The notes under the pieces are model-generated. The model saw only the letters and a program-made list of their open reading frames with translations, searched no databases and was not told where the DNA came from. Made by a program: the position numbers and the translations under genes. Positions 48,620 to 57,459 of a DNA stretch of 64,000 nt are shown here, piece after piece (within the stretch, counting starts at the first letter, position 1; each line of letters opens with the position of its first letter). This DNA comes from Intestinibaculum porci (GTDB lineage: Bacteria; Bacillota_I; Bacilli_A; Erysipelotrichales; Coprobacillaceae), in assembly GCF_003925875.1 (NCBI RefSeq), contig NZ_AP019309.1, positions 744,001 through 808,000 of the forward strand. Direction: 5' to 3'.

Positions 48620-48790
48620 AGGTTTCAGGCTATGGTGAAAGCAAGTAATTGCGTTTATTCCATAGCCTGATCTTTTTTTATCATTTTGGATAGTATCCAA
48701 TGAACATAAAAAGCCACAACATCCCTAAACATAAGTAAGAAATCTCCGTGATTTATGATTATCTCGTATTTAAGGGTGTTAGTGGCGACG
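48620..48790. repeat. Right flank repeat of the pilus island
   Basis: Hairpin CAGGCTATGG (48626) / CCATAGCCTG (48660), then TATCATTTTGG and TCCAATGAACATAAAAAG. Diverged copy of 39520-39690. The rest of 48510-49112 has no gene. Confidence 0.55.
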
Positions 48791-48799
48791 GCTTCATTA

Positions 48800-48975
48800 A
48801 TTGGATTGATTTCTTGTCTGTAATGTACTCATATCTAGTTGGATAGGGGAAGAACTAAAGCAGGTTCTTCATCTTTTATGTAGCTTTTAAGCTTTGAATA
48901 AGAACAAGAAATATTTAAAAACCAACAAAATGGTGGGCCAGCTCAGCCCCCACCGAACTTTAGATTATCATTAAA
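48800..48975. repeat. Decayed end of the DUF6431-type element
   Basis: Similar to 18770-19020: TTGATTTCTTG, the GAAGAAC/GTTCTTC hairpin, AGAACAAGAAATATTTAAAA and GGTGGG/CCCACC hairpin. The protein-coding part is missing. Confidence 0.6.
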
Positions 48976-49112
48976 AATGCTATCATTTCCTTTAGATGAT
49001 GAATCTATTCCTGCTTTTTACCTTTTTAAAAATAAAAAGTTAGTTCACTTCAATGAAAAGTAAACTAACCTAGCGATTGACTAACTGAATGACGTTGTCT
49101 GAAGGGTGCTTT

Positions 49113-49670
49113 TTAAAGTGTTGCGAGAACACGTTTGATTTTAGAATCACAGTTACCGGTATAGGTTAAATGGAAGAGGGCACATAATTCATCAAACTGT
49201 AAAGCCCCTTTCTTTTCATCATTGACCTCAAATTCGAATTCATAATCATGATGTCCATTATAGAAGTTTTCATCCATTGAAAGCATACCATAATCAAGGG
49301 GAATATCATGACGAATGGTTTTCAAAGAATATTCCTGTTTAATAAGCGAAAGATCAAAACCTTGAGATGCTAATAAACGGGTAATATCATTATCAATCAT
49401 CACACCATTTTCAATGCTTTCAAAATCAGCCTTGGAAATCATCTCATTATGTTCCATCTTCGCAAAGCCTTGAGGAATCTTTAAAGTCATTTCATAAGTT
49501 CCGTCTTTTTCTCTGACCCGTAAAGCATAACGCTTGGCAGCTAACTGGGGACTTGTCAAATAATAGTTTACCTGAGTATAGGTATGATGTTTTGGGTAAA
49601 ACTGACAGATTTGGTTAAAGGTCTCTTTTGAGACGAGAATTTTATATTCGATTTCTTTATTTTTTTCCAT
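49113..49670 (-). CDS. CYTH-domain triphosphatase-like protein
   Basis: 185 aa from the ATG at 49670 (AGGTGAG upstream). It starts with the EIEYK signature of CYTH proteins, then RYALRVREKDGTYEMTLKIP, whose Arg/Lys/Glu residues line the tunnel for polyphosphates and metal. YjbK-like; inorganic triphosphate or thiamine triphosphate are usual substrates. In other Firmicutes such genes occur next to nadK/rlu clusters, here separated by the IscB element. Confidence 0.85.
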   Translation of the reverse strand: MEKNKEIEYKILVSKETFNQICQFYPKHHTYTQVNYYLTSPQLAAKRYALRVREKDGTYEMTLKIPQGFAKMEHNEMISKADFESIENGVMIDNDITRLLASQGFDLSLIKQEYSLKTIRHDIPLDYGMLSMDENFYNGHHDYEFEFEVNDEKKGALQFDELCALFHLTYTGNCDSKIKRVLATL

Positions 49671-49756
49671 TTTTCTCACCTGCATCTATTGTATGTCTCG
49701 TTGCGTAAAACGTCAATGGACGATATAATAAGACATGCAAACAAAATAAAAGTTGG

Positions 49757-50143
49757 TGGTCAACTACCCGCGACTAAAGTCGCAGGCTTGTCTCGCGCAA
49801 GTCTAAGACTGGCGTCGGTACATATGTACTAGCTGATTAGCCTAATGTGTTTCGGGCACTACGTTATCCGCAAAAATACAGGCACCTGGGGATTCTTCCC
49901 ACGTCCCTCGCTCTGCGGGCATGCATTAAACATCTCTGACGGGCAGGAGAAGTGTGCATGTCATACACAACTGCGGATAACCTTGGCGATGGGAACTACC
50001 CTGAAAGGGAGAAACTGCATATATACTGCCTCTGGCAAGCATATGCAGGCGTGCGTAAGCACACACTTATTCATCAATCTTAGCTCAGCTGATTAAGTTT
50101 ATATATTCAAACGTTATTATTTTACAGGAAAGGAGGAATTTCC
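49757..50143 (+). ncRNA. Candidate omega-RNA of IscB
   Basis: A ~390-nt non-coding, GC-richer stretch directly before iscB, as in known ISC loci. Several stems: the terminal hairpin, GTACATATGTAC, GTGCGTAAGCAC, and a long-range 10-bp pairing GTTATCCGCA (49863-49872) with TGCGGATAAC (49972-49981). The guide would be read from the flank just left of the element, around 49740-49757, aimed at the empty site. Confidence 0.65.
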
Positions 50144-51499
50144 ATGAGCGTATGCGTTGTAGCGCCGGATAAAAAGCCGCTGATGCCGACAAGCGAGTAC
50201 CGTGCAAGAAAGCTGCTGAAAAGCGGTAAGGCTGTTATCTTTAAGTATAAGCCGTTCACGATCATGCTTACAAGAATCGTAAGCGAGAATATGCAGCCGA
50301 TCGAGTACTGCTGCGATACGGGATACAAACATATTGGTGTATCCATCAAATCAGAAAAACACGAGTATTTTGACTGCCAATTTGACATGCTTCAGGATGA
50401 GAAGAAGTGTCACGATGACCGTCGGAAAATGCGCCGCGCAAGAAGAAACAGGCTTCGCTACAGAAAGCCCCGTTTTGATAATCGGACAGCTTCCAAAAAG
50501 GAAGGATGGCTGGCGCCGTCGCTAAGAAACATCCGTGATCAGCATATCCGTATTTTTGAGCGGTTCCTTGAGGTCATGCCGATAGTCTCAGCCACGTTTG
50601 AAATGGGCTCGTTTGACGTCCATGCCATGCATGAGTTTGAGGCAACAGGCACCGTGCTTAAAGGCGATGATTATCAGAAGGGGCCGCGATACGGCATGAA
50701 CACGCTGAGAAAAGCCGTTTTCTATCGTGACAATTACACATGCCAGGTGTGCGGGAAAACCACAGACAAAGGCGCTATTCTGAGAGTGCATCATATCGGT
50801 TTCAAAACGGGCGATCATACGAACCGCATCAGCAATCTGCTGACCGTCTGCACAAAATGCCATACTTCGGCAAACCACAAGCCGGGCGGAAAGCTGTACG
50901 ACCTGAAGCCTAGGACGAAGCCGTTTAACGGCGCAGCCTTCATGAACGCTGTCAGATGGCAGATGTTCAGAACGCTGAAAAGCACCCACCCTGATTTAGA
51001 ATGGCACATGACATATGGAGCTGCTACGCAGGAGGCAAGAAGAGTCCTACACCTTGAAAAGTCGCATGCCAATGACGCCTACGCCATGGGAGAATTCCAT
51101 CCAAGACGCAGGACGCCTTTTATGCATTTTCAGAAGCTGAGACGGAATAACCGCATCCTTGAAAAATTCTTTGATGCAAAATACGTTGATGCGCGAGACG
51201 GCAAGACAAAGAAAGGTGCAGAGCTGTCATGCGGACGCACAGACAGAAGCGAGTCAAGACACTCCGAGAAGAACCTTCGCGTATTCAGAGAGCGGAAAGT
51301 TTCGAAAGGCAGACGCGTGATCAGAAGAAGTCACTATACACTGCGTCCCGGCGATAATGTTGTTATTGGCGGAGAGAAGCATAGGGCCAAGGGCGTTCAT
51401 AACAAAGGCACATATGTTGTGACAGACGCTAAGAAGTCAGTGCCTGTTAAGAAAGTAGAGAAGATTATTCATGCAGGTGGGTATATGCCTGTTAAATAG
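50144..51499 (+). CDS. iscB: IscB RNA-guided HNH/RuvC endonuclease
   Basis: 451 aa; AAGGAGG upstream. PLMP domain at the start (KKPLMPTSEYRARKLLKSGK), RuvC-I Asp58 (YCCDTGYKHIGV), arginine-rich bridge helix 92-111, RuvC-II Glu153 (TFEMGSFD), an HNH domain 198-245 with Zn cysteines 200, 203, 236, 239 and His217, Asn231, His240, then RuvC-III HANDAYAMGE (Asp311). All catalytic positions look intact. IscB is the ancestor-like relative of Cas9 that cuts DNA guided by an omega-RNA and helps its element persist at the donor site. Confidence 0.9.
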   Translation: MSVCVVAPDKKPLMPTSEYRARKLLKSGKAVIFKYKPFTIMLTRIVSENMQPIEYCCDTGYKHIGVSIKSEKHEYFDCQFDMLQDEKKCHDDRRKMRRARRNRLRYRKPRFDNRTASKKEGWLAPSLRNIRDQHIRIFERFLEVMPIVSATFEMGSFDVHAMHEFEATGTVLKGDDYQKGPRYGMNTLRKAVFYRDNYTCQVCGKTTDKGAILRVHHIGFKTGDHTNRISNLLTVCTKCHTSANHKPGGKLYDLKPRTKPFNGAAFMNAVRWQMFRTLKSTHPDLEWHMTYGAATQEARRVLHLEKSHANDAYAMGEFHPRRRTPFMHFQKLRRNNRILEKFFDAKYVDARDGKTKKGAELSCGRTDRSESRHSEKNLRVFRERKVSKGRRVIRRSHYTLRPGDNVVIGGEKHRAKGVHNKGTYVVTDAKKSVPVKKVEKIIHAGGYMPVK

Positions 51500-51520
51500 A
51501 GAGGAGGATGGCACAATTCC

Positions 51521-51540
51521 TCCCGCGAATGAATTCGCAG
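51521..51540 (+). repeat. Right-end palindrome of the ISC element
   Basis: CCCGCGAATGAATTCGCAGG; arms CGCGAA/TTCGCA mirror those of the left hairpin at 49768-49787. Confidence 0.7.
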
Positions 51541-51562
51541 GTATCCTTGTGCCTATATATCA

Positions 51563-52339
51563 ATGAAATTGAAAAAATTTGCAATTGTCAGTAAACAGGA
51601 TGAACCGTCAGAGAAGATTGCGAAAATCGTTCGTGATCAGGTGAGCAGTTTCATGGATTATGATGAAGCGCATCCCGAGTTAGTAATTGCGGTAGGCGGC
51701 GATGGGACAATTTTATATGCTGTTCATAAATATTTAGAGCAGCTGGAAACCGTCCATTTTGTTGGGTTACATACTGGGACATTAGGCTTTTTTACGGATT
51801 ATAAAAAAGATGAAGTGTATGATCTGATTAATGACTTACAGTCAAAAAAGCCGCAGGTCTTTGAACGTGCTTTATTAGAAGTCCACTTACATGGACAGGT
51901 ACATTATGCGCTCAATGAAATGCGCTTAGAAAATAACCGTCATTCCCAGGTGATTGATGTTTATATTAATGAAGAGCACTTAGAGACTTTTAGAGGCAAT
52001 GGCCTCTGCGTTTCTACGCCTTCTGGCTCAACCGCTTATAATAAGTCGATTCAGGGCGCCGTTTTAGATCCTTCGCTGCAGCTGATGCAGCTCAGTGAAA
52101 TTGCCGGCATTAATCATAATGCCTATCGTTCTTTAGGGTCTTCCTTGATTTTAGGGGCAGATAAGTATATTCGTTTAAAAACGGTCAACTATGAACATTC
52201 TGTCATGTGCTGTGATATTGAAGCGTTTGAATTAATGGAGAATGAAGTGGTGGATGTCATGTTATCAAAACGTGTGGCGAAATTTGCGGATTATCGGCAG
52301 ATCAATTTCATTGACCGCCTCAAGAAGAGTTTCTTATGA
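51563..52339 (+). CDS. nadK: NAD kinase
   Basis: 258 aa. GGDGT motif (AVGGDGTILYAVH) and the NAD-binding STPSGSTAYNKSIQGAVLDP segment. Makes NADP from NAD. It starts only ~5-20 bp after the ISC element's right end, and no Shine-Dalgarno lies before its ATG (TGCCTATATATCA), so the insertion probably separated it from its leader. Stop overlaps the next start by 4 bp. Confidence 0.95.
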   Translation: MKLKKFAIVSKQDEPSEKIAKIVRDQVSSFMDYDEAHPELVIAVGGDGTILYAVHKYLEQLETVHFVGLHTGTLGFFTDYKKDEVYDLINDLQSKKPQVFERALLEVHLHGQVHYALNEMRLENNRHSQVIDVYINEEHLETFRGNGLCVSTPSGSTAYNKSIQGAVLDPSLQLMQLSEIAGINHNAYRSLGSSLILGADKYIRLKTVNYEHSVMCCDIEAFELMENEVVDVMLSKRVAKFADYRQINFIDRLKKSFL

Positions 52340-53157
52340 AATTAGTTTATCAAGTGGATGCTGATCATACGAATATGCGTCTTGATGATTTCTTCTATAA
52401 GCAGGGAATCTCTAAAAAATTAGTCAAGGATTCCCGCAATCATGGCGCTATTTTAAAAAATGGACAGCCGGTTTTCCTCTGTGAGAAAACGGCTTTAGAT
52501 GATGAAATCACGATTGTCTTTCCAAAAGAGGAGAGTCAGGTCATTCCTGTCAAGATGGATTTTGGCATCGTTTATGAAGATGACTATTTAATGGTTATTG
52601 ATAAGCCAGCGCATTTAGCGACGATTCCTAACCGTATGTATTTAACCAATTCCTTAGGCAATGCCCTGATGTATTATTATCAGGAACATGGCATTGAAGG
52701 TGCGATTCACTTTGTCAACCGCTTAGACAAAGAAACCCAGGGCCTTTTATTAGTGGCGAAGTCGCGTTATGTGCATGATTTTTATTCCCGAGATATTAAA
52801 AAGGTGAAAAGGGTGTATCATGCCATAGTGGAAGGCCATCCAGGAGAAGGCACGATTGATGCGCCGATTGCTCATCGGTTAGATCATCCCACTAAAAGAA
52901 TGATTGATCCTCAGGGCGCCCATGCTATTACGCATTATAAAACCTTAAAAGAGTATGCTGGTACCAGTTTAATTGAATGTCGGCTAGAGACGGGAAGAAC
53001 GCATCAGATTCGCGTCCATCTCGCTTCAATTGGGCATCCCTTAGTTGGTGATGAACTGTATAATGATAAGCCAGGGAACTTTTACTTAGATAGTGTAGAG
53101 ATTGCCTTTGAACATGCGATGACGCATCAAATGATGGTATTTAAAAAGCGAGTGTAA
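52336..53157 (+). CDS. RluA-family pseudouridine synthase
   Basis: 273 aa. N-terminal S4-like region, then the catalytic HFVNRLDKETQGLLLVAKS with the nucleophile Asp, and CRLETGRTHQIRVHLASIGHP. Converts specific uridines in 23S rRNA or tRNA to pseudouridine; the exact target is not predictable. Translationally coupled to nadK. Confidence 0.93.
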   Translation: MKLVYQVDADHTNMRLDDFFYKQGISKKLVKDSRNHGAILKNGQPVFLCEKTALDDEITIVFPKEESQVIPVKMDFGIVYEDDYLMVIDKPAHLATIPNRMYLTNSLGNALMYYYQEHGIEGAIHFVNRLDKETQGLLLVAKSRYVHDFYSRDIKKVKRVYHAIVEGHPGEGTIDAPIAHRLDHPTKRMIDPQGAHAITHYKTLKEYAGTSLIECRLETGRTHQIRVHLASIGHPLVGDELYNDKPGNFYLDSVEIAFEHAMTHQMMVFKKRV

Positions 53158-53171
53158 AATCACTCGCTTTT
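53144..53171. terminator. Bidirectional terminator
   Basis: AAAAGCGAGTG / CACTCGCTTTT, 11-bp stem, TAAAAT loop, between converging genes. Confidence 0.85.
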
Positions 53172-54369
53172 AATAACCCTTGGCTGATAGGCTGGTAATT
53201 TTATTCATATGATCGATATCAAAGAAAATGCCCATCGCAAAGAGATAAGATAATAAGGAACTGCCGCCATAAGAAATAAGCGGTAAAGTAATCCCGGTAA
53301 TAGGGGCTAAGCCTAAGACCATCCCGATATTCCAGACCTGCTGGAAAACCAGACAGCCAATCATACCCATTGTGTAGTGTTTATCACGTTCGTTATCACT
53401 GCGTAAACCAATGCGTAATAAGATGACATCGAAAGCGACGATCGCCGCAATCGTAATTAACGCGCCCACATAACCGAAGTCGGTGCAGATAACGGCAAAG
53501 ATAAAGTCAGTATGCCCTTCAGGGAAACTCATGACAGAAGCTCTAAAGCCATGACCAAACCATGATGCGGTGCCATACGATAACATCGCAAACCATAACT
53601 GCATCCCCTGGTTGCCAGCGGTGCCTTCGGGGTCTAACCAGCCGTAGAAACGATCTAAGCGGTGACCGCTGATTAAAGAAGTAAAGATGCCATTATGATA
53701 AACGAATAAATAAGACATCAAGGCAATAATAATAGCCAGGGCGGAGAAGAAAAAGATAAACCAGCGCCCGTTCATGCCGCTCGAAATGAGAATGAAGAAG
53801 CAGGCCGCCGCCATAATCATAATGACCCCGGTATCATTTTCTAAGAGGATTAAAATAGCTGGCGGCAAAGCAATCTTTAAGACTTCGCTGATGTATTTTA
53901 ATTCACTGTCACTGGTTCTGACTAAGACTTTATTATTAAACTCTTTCGTCATTTGCGCTAAGTACATGACCATAATAACTTTCATGAACTCAGAAGGCTG
54001 GAACGAGAAGACTTTAAAGTTATACCAGCAGGTTGACCCATTGACATATGAGGCAAAGGGAACAATATGGGTATGTAATAACTTGGTGTAACAGATATGG
54101 TCAATCGCCAGACCAATTAATAGGACCATAAAGATCCAATAGAGCAGCCGGATATTACGATAGAGCGTATCCATCCCCACTTTATAAATGGCAAAGGCGA
54201 TTAATCCGCCAACCGCATAATAAGCCAGCTGCATGATCCACATACGATCCGGATTGGCAATATTTGTCATCACCGGGGCAGCTGAGGCAATGGTAAAAGT
54301 AGAAATGGCACACAACGCTAGTAATATCAATATTAATGGATGTTTTTTAACGGCCTCAAAGAAACTCAT
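53170..54369 (-). CDS. rodA: FtsW/RodA/SpoVE-family glycosyltransferase
   Basis: 399 aa with ten or so hydrophobic helices. SEDS signatures: FQPSEFMKVIMVMYLAQM, the catalytic-loop region RASVMSFPEGHTDFIFAVI and LISYGGSSLLSYLFAMGIFFDI. These polymerise lipid II into glycan with a partner class B PBP. RodA is favoured over FtsW by gene isolation from division genes, but the assignment is not certain. Confidence 0.85.
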   Translation of the reverse strand: MSFFEAVKKHPLILILLALCAISTFTIASAAPVMTNIANPDRMWIMQLAYYAVGGLIAFAIYKVGMDTLYRNIRLLYWIFMVLLIGLAIDHICYTKLLHTHIVPFASYVNGSTCWYNFKVFSFQPSEFMKVIMVMYLAQMTKEFNNKVLVRTSDSELKYISEVLKIALPPAILILLENDTGVIMIMAAACFFILISSGMNGRWFIFFFSALAIIIALMSYLFVYHNGIFTSLISGHRLDRFYGWLDPEGTAGNQGMQLWFAMLSYGTASWFGHGFRASVMSFPEGHTDFIFAVICTDFGYVGALITIAAIVAFDVILLRIGLRSDNERDKHYTMGMIGCLVFQQVWNIGMVLGLAPITGITLPLISYGGSSLLSYLFAMGIFFDIDHMNKITSLSAKGY

Positions 54370-54458
54370 GGCCTCACCTCCAATTTTATTTCCATTTTAA
54401 CTCGCATATAGTATACTATATTTTGTAGCTGTTTCAACAAAAAAACGAGGTGAAGATA

Positions 54459-54803
54459 ATGGATCAAACAACTCTTATTGTGATTATTGTCGCATGTGTC
54501 ATTGCGCTTTTCGTTATTGCTTATTTTGTCTCTAAAGCGCGTACGAAAAAGAAGGCGACGGAGTGTCCGATTGATTTAGAGGCGCTTTTTAAAGCCTTAG
54601 GCGGCGTGGATAATATTGTGAAGGCCGAAAGTACGCCTTCGACCTTAAGAGCCACTTTGGAATCACAAAACGGTATCGATCTTGATGCAATCAAAGCGTT
54701 AGGCGCTTCTGGCGTGGTCCAGGGAGCGGATTCGGTAACGATGATTTTTGGGAAAGCATCGGCGGCGATTGAAGCTGCCATGAATGCAAGACTAGGGAAA
54801 TAA
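54459..54803 (+). CDS. Membrane-anchored PTS EIIB-like domain without the phosphocysteine
   Basis: 114 aa from the ATG at 54459 (GAGGTGA upstream). One membrane helix (LIVIIVACVIALFVIAYFV), then a domain with LEALFKALGGVDNIVKAEST, TLRATL and LGASGVVQGADSVTMIFG like glucose-type EIIB. The CATRLR block reads STPSTLR, so the phospho-Cys is gone and phosphotransfer is not possible. A sensor or protein-binding role is likely. Confidence 0.7.
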   Translation: MDQTTLIVIIVACVIALFVIAYFVSKARTKKKATECPIDLEALFKALGGVDNIVKAESTPSTLRATLESQNGIDLDAIKALGASGVVQGADSVTMIFGKASAAIEAAMNARLGK

Positions 54804-54821
54804 AAGCCCTGGTCTTTTTTT
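54790..54821 (+). terminator. Terminator of the EIIB-like gene
   Basis: GACTAGGG / CCCTGGTC stem overlapping the stop codon, then T7. Confidence 0.75.
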
Positions 54822-54912
54822 ATCAGAAATGTGAAAAAACTTGCAAATAAGAAAGTCAATACTTTTGAAAAATGTAAGAAAAAAAGTTGAGGCTTTTTTA
54901 TTACCATAAATC

Positions 54913-55111
54913 ATGATGAAACGAATGGTAAAAATGGTATTAATACAAATTATATAAATAAATATATGAATAGACTAAATATTGATATGATGAAACGATA
55001 TGTAAGCGTTGTAAGTAAGAATCATTACTGAATTTTCACAAGCAAAAGCATAGACATTTCTAAAAATTCATGGTAAATTAAATGAGTCAAAAGAATGTAA
55101 GTACTTACATT
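54913..55111 (+). promoter_or_regulatory. pflB upstream region with repeats and an 18-bp palindrome
   Basis: ATGATGAAACGA occurs at 54913 and 54987. AATGTAAGTACTTACATT at 55094-55111 is a perfect palindrome ~37 bp before the start, a likely operator. A half-site like the Rex box lies at 55029-55041 (TGAATTTTCACAAG). Confidence 0.55.
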
Positions 55112-55148
55112 TACATTTTCGTTGGCAATCACTAGGAGGTAAACAATT

Positions 55149-57407
55149 ATGGCAGAACGCTTTGAAAAAGAATGGGAAGGCTTCTTCGGGGATGCCTGGA
55201 GAGATGACATCAATGTCAGAGATTTCATTCAGAAAAACTATACAGAATATACTGGAGATGAATCTTTCTTAGCCGGCCCAACTGAGGCTACGAATAAGCT
55301 TTGGGGTGAATTACAGAAATTACAGAAAGAAGAACGTGCTAAAGGCGGCGTTCTTGATATGGAAACTGAAGTCGTATCAGGTTTAACAGCTTATGGACCT
55401 GGTTATATCAATGAAGATTTAAAAGATTTAGAACAGGTTGTTGGTTTACAGACTGATAAACCTTTAAAACGTGCATTCATGCCTTATGGCGGCATCCGTA
55501 TGGCTGAACAGGCTTGTACAACTTATGGTTACCAGCCATCAGAAAAATTACATGAAATTTTCACAAAATATCATAAGACACACAACCAGGCTGTCTTTGA
55601 TGTTTATACACCAGAAATGAAGAAAGCAAGACACTCACACGTGATCACTGGTTTACCAGATACTTATGGTCGTGGCCGTATCGTTGGTGATTACCGTCGT
55701 GTTGCTTTATACGGGATCGATTTCTTAATTGAAAAGAAACAGGAAGATTTCGCTAACTGCATCAGTGGTGATATGACTAATGATATCGTGCAGTTAAGAG
55801 AAGAAATCGCTGAACAGATTCGTGCTTTAAAAGGTATGAAAGAAATGGCCGCTGCTTATGGTTACGATATTTCTCGTCCAGCAAGCAACGCGAAAGAAGC
55901 GGTACAGTGGTTATACTTCGGTTACTTAGCAGCCATCAAGACACAGAATGGTGCCGCTATGTCCGTTGGTCGTGTTTCTACTTTCTTGGATATTTATATT
56001 CAGAGAGATTTATTAAACGGGACAATTGATGAAGCCCATGCACAGGAATTAATTGACCATTTAGTTATGAAATTCAGAATGGTTAAATTCGCGCGTATTC
56101 CTTCTTACAACGAATTATTCTCAGGTGACCCAGTATGGGCAACCCTGGAAGTTGGCGGGATGAGCAATGATGGTCGTTCATTAGTAACGAAAACATGTTT
56201 CCGTTTCTTACATACATTAGAAAACATGGGTCCATCACCAGAACCAAACTTAACCGTTTTATATACTGTTAACTTACCAACAAAATTCAGAGCGTATGCC
56301 TCTAAAGTATCCATCGCTACTTCATCAATTCAGTATGAAAACGATGAAGTCATGAGACCTGTATGGGGCGATGACTATAGCATCTGCTGCTGTGTATCGG
56401 CAACGCAGACGGGTAAAGAAATGCAGTTCTTCGGCGCTCGTGCTAACTTAGCAAAATGTTTAACTTACGCAATCAATGGTGGCGTTGATGAAAAGAACCA
56501 TGAACAGGTAGGTCCTAAATATCGTCCAATTACTTCTGAATACTTAGATTATGATGAAGTTATGGAAAAATTCGATGATATGATGGAATGGTTAGCTGGT
56601 TTATATGTCAATACTTTAAATGCCATCCAGTATATGCATGATAAATATTACTATGAAGCAGCGGAAATGGCTTTAATCGATACGGATGTACGTCGTACTT
56701 TCGCAACAGGGATTGCTGGTTTCTCACACGTTGTAGACTCAATCTCAGCTATTAAATATGCCAAAGTTAAAACTGTTCGTGATGAAAACGGCTTAGTTGT
56801 TGATTACGAAACAGAAGGTGAATTCCCAAGATATGGTAATGATGATGACCGCGCCGATGATATCGCGGTATGGTTATTAAAGACTTTCATGAACAAGATC
56901 AAGAAACATCATACATATAGAAATTCAGAACCAACAACTTCTATTTTAACAATCACTTCTAACGTTGTTTATGGTAAAGCTACTGGTGCTCTTCCTGATG
57001 GAAGAAAAGCTGGTGAGCCATTATCACCAGGGGCTAACCCAGCATACGGTGCAGAACAGTCTGGTTTATTAGCTTCATTAAACTCAGTTGCTAAATTACC
57101 ATACGAATATGCTTTAGATGGTATCTCAAATACACAGACGATCAACCCATCTGCTTTAGGTAACGAAGATGAAGAAAGAAAATATAACTTAGTGTCTGTC
57201 TTAGATGGTTACTTCAAGAAAGGCGCTCATCACTTAAATGTGAATGTCTTCGGTACAGAAAAACTGATCGATGCGATGGAACATCCAGAAAAAGAAGAAT
57301 ATGCTAACTTCACGATCCGTGTATCTGGTTACGCCGTTAAGTTCATTGACTTAACACGTGAACAGCAGTTAGATGTTATCTCTAGAACTTGCCACGATCA
57401 TTTATAA
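55149..57407 (+). CDS. pflB: Formate C-acetyltransferase (pyruvate formate-lyase)
   Basis: 752 aa, full length. Active-site cysteines in [14 protein letters not shown] (the CC pair), the glycyl radical site in [13 protein letters not shown] near the C-terminus. Converts pyruvate and CoA to acetyl-CoA and formate under anaerobic conditions. AGGAGG before the ATG. Codon use is that of a highly expressed gene. pflA follows after a terminator. Confidence 0.97.
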   Translation: MAERFEKEWEGFFGDAWRDDINVRDFIQKNYTEYTGDESFLAGPTEATNKLWGELQKLQKEERAKGGVLDMETEVVSGLTAYGPGYINEDLKDLEQVVGLQTDKPLKRAFMPYGGIRMAEQACTTYGYQPSEKLHEIFTKYHKTHNQAVFDVYTPEMKKARHSHVITGLPDTYGRGRIVGDYRRVALYGIDFLIEKKQEDFANCISGDMTNDIVQLREEIAEQIRALKGMKEMAAAYGYDISRPASNAKEAVQWLYFGYLAAIKTQNGAAMSVGRVSTFLDIYIQRDLLNGTIDEAHAQELIDHLVMKFRMVKFARIPSYNELFSGDPVWATLEVGGMSNDGRSLVTKTCFRFLHTLENMGPSPEPNLTVLYTVNLPTKFRAYASKVSIATSSIQYENDEVMRPVWGDDYSICCCVSATQTGKEMQFFGARANLAKCLTYAINGGVDEKNHEQVGPKYRPITSEYLDYDEVMEKFDDMMEWLAGLYVNTLNAIQYMHDKYYYEAAEMALIDTDVRRTFATGIAGFSHVVDSISAIKYAKVKTVRDENGLVVDYETEGEFPRYGNDDDRADDIAVWLLKTFMNKIKKHHTYRNSEPTTSILTITSNVVYGKATGALPDGRKAGEPLSPGANPAYGAEQSGLLASLNSVAKLPYEYALDGISNTQTINPSALGNEDEERKYNLVSVLDGYFKKGAHHLNVNVFGTEKLIDAMEHPEKEEYANFTIRVSGYAVKFIDLTREQQLDVISRTCHDHL

Positions 57408-57413
57408 AATCAT

Positions 57414-57437
57414 AAAGGCCTCAATCGAGGCCTTTTT
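57414..57437 (+). terminator. Terminator between pflB and pflA
   Basis: AAAGGCCTC / GAGGCCTTT with AATC loop and T5. Confidence 0.85.
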
Positions 57438-57459
57438 ACTTGAAAGTTGAGGAAATATC

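Larger units (their letters stand above)
49757..51558 (+). mobile_element. ISC element (IscB-carrying IS200/IS605-like element without TnpA)
   Basis: Two palindromes of the same design mark the ends: CCCGCGACTAAAGTCGCAGG (49768-49787) and CCCGCGAATGAATTCGCAGG (51521-51540), the kind of subterminal hairpin bound by TnpA Y1 transposases. No tnpA lies between, so it must move in trans. GC content of the cargo is higher than that of its neighbours. The end positions are approximate. Confidence 0.7.

Noticed and set aside
55029-55041. Rex box upstream of pflB
   Set aside because: Only one half-site (TTCACAA) is good; the other arm does not match.
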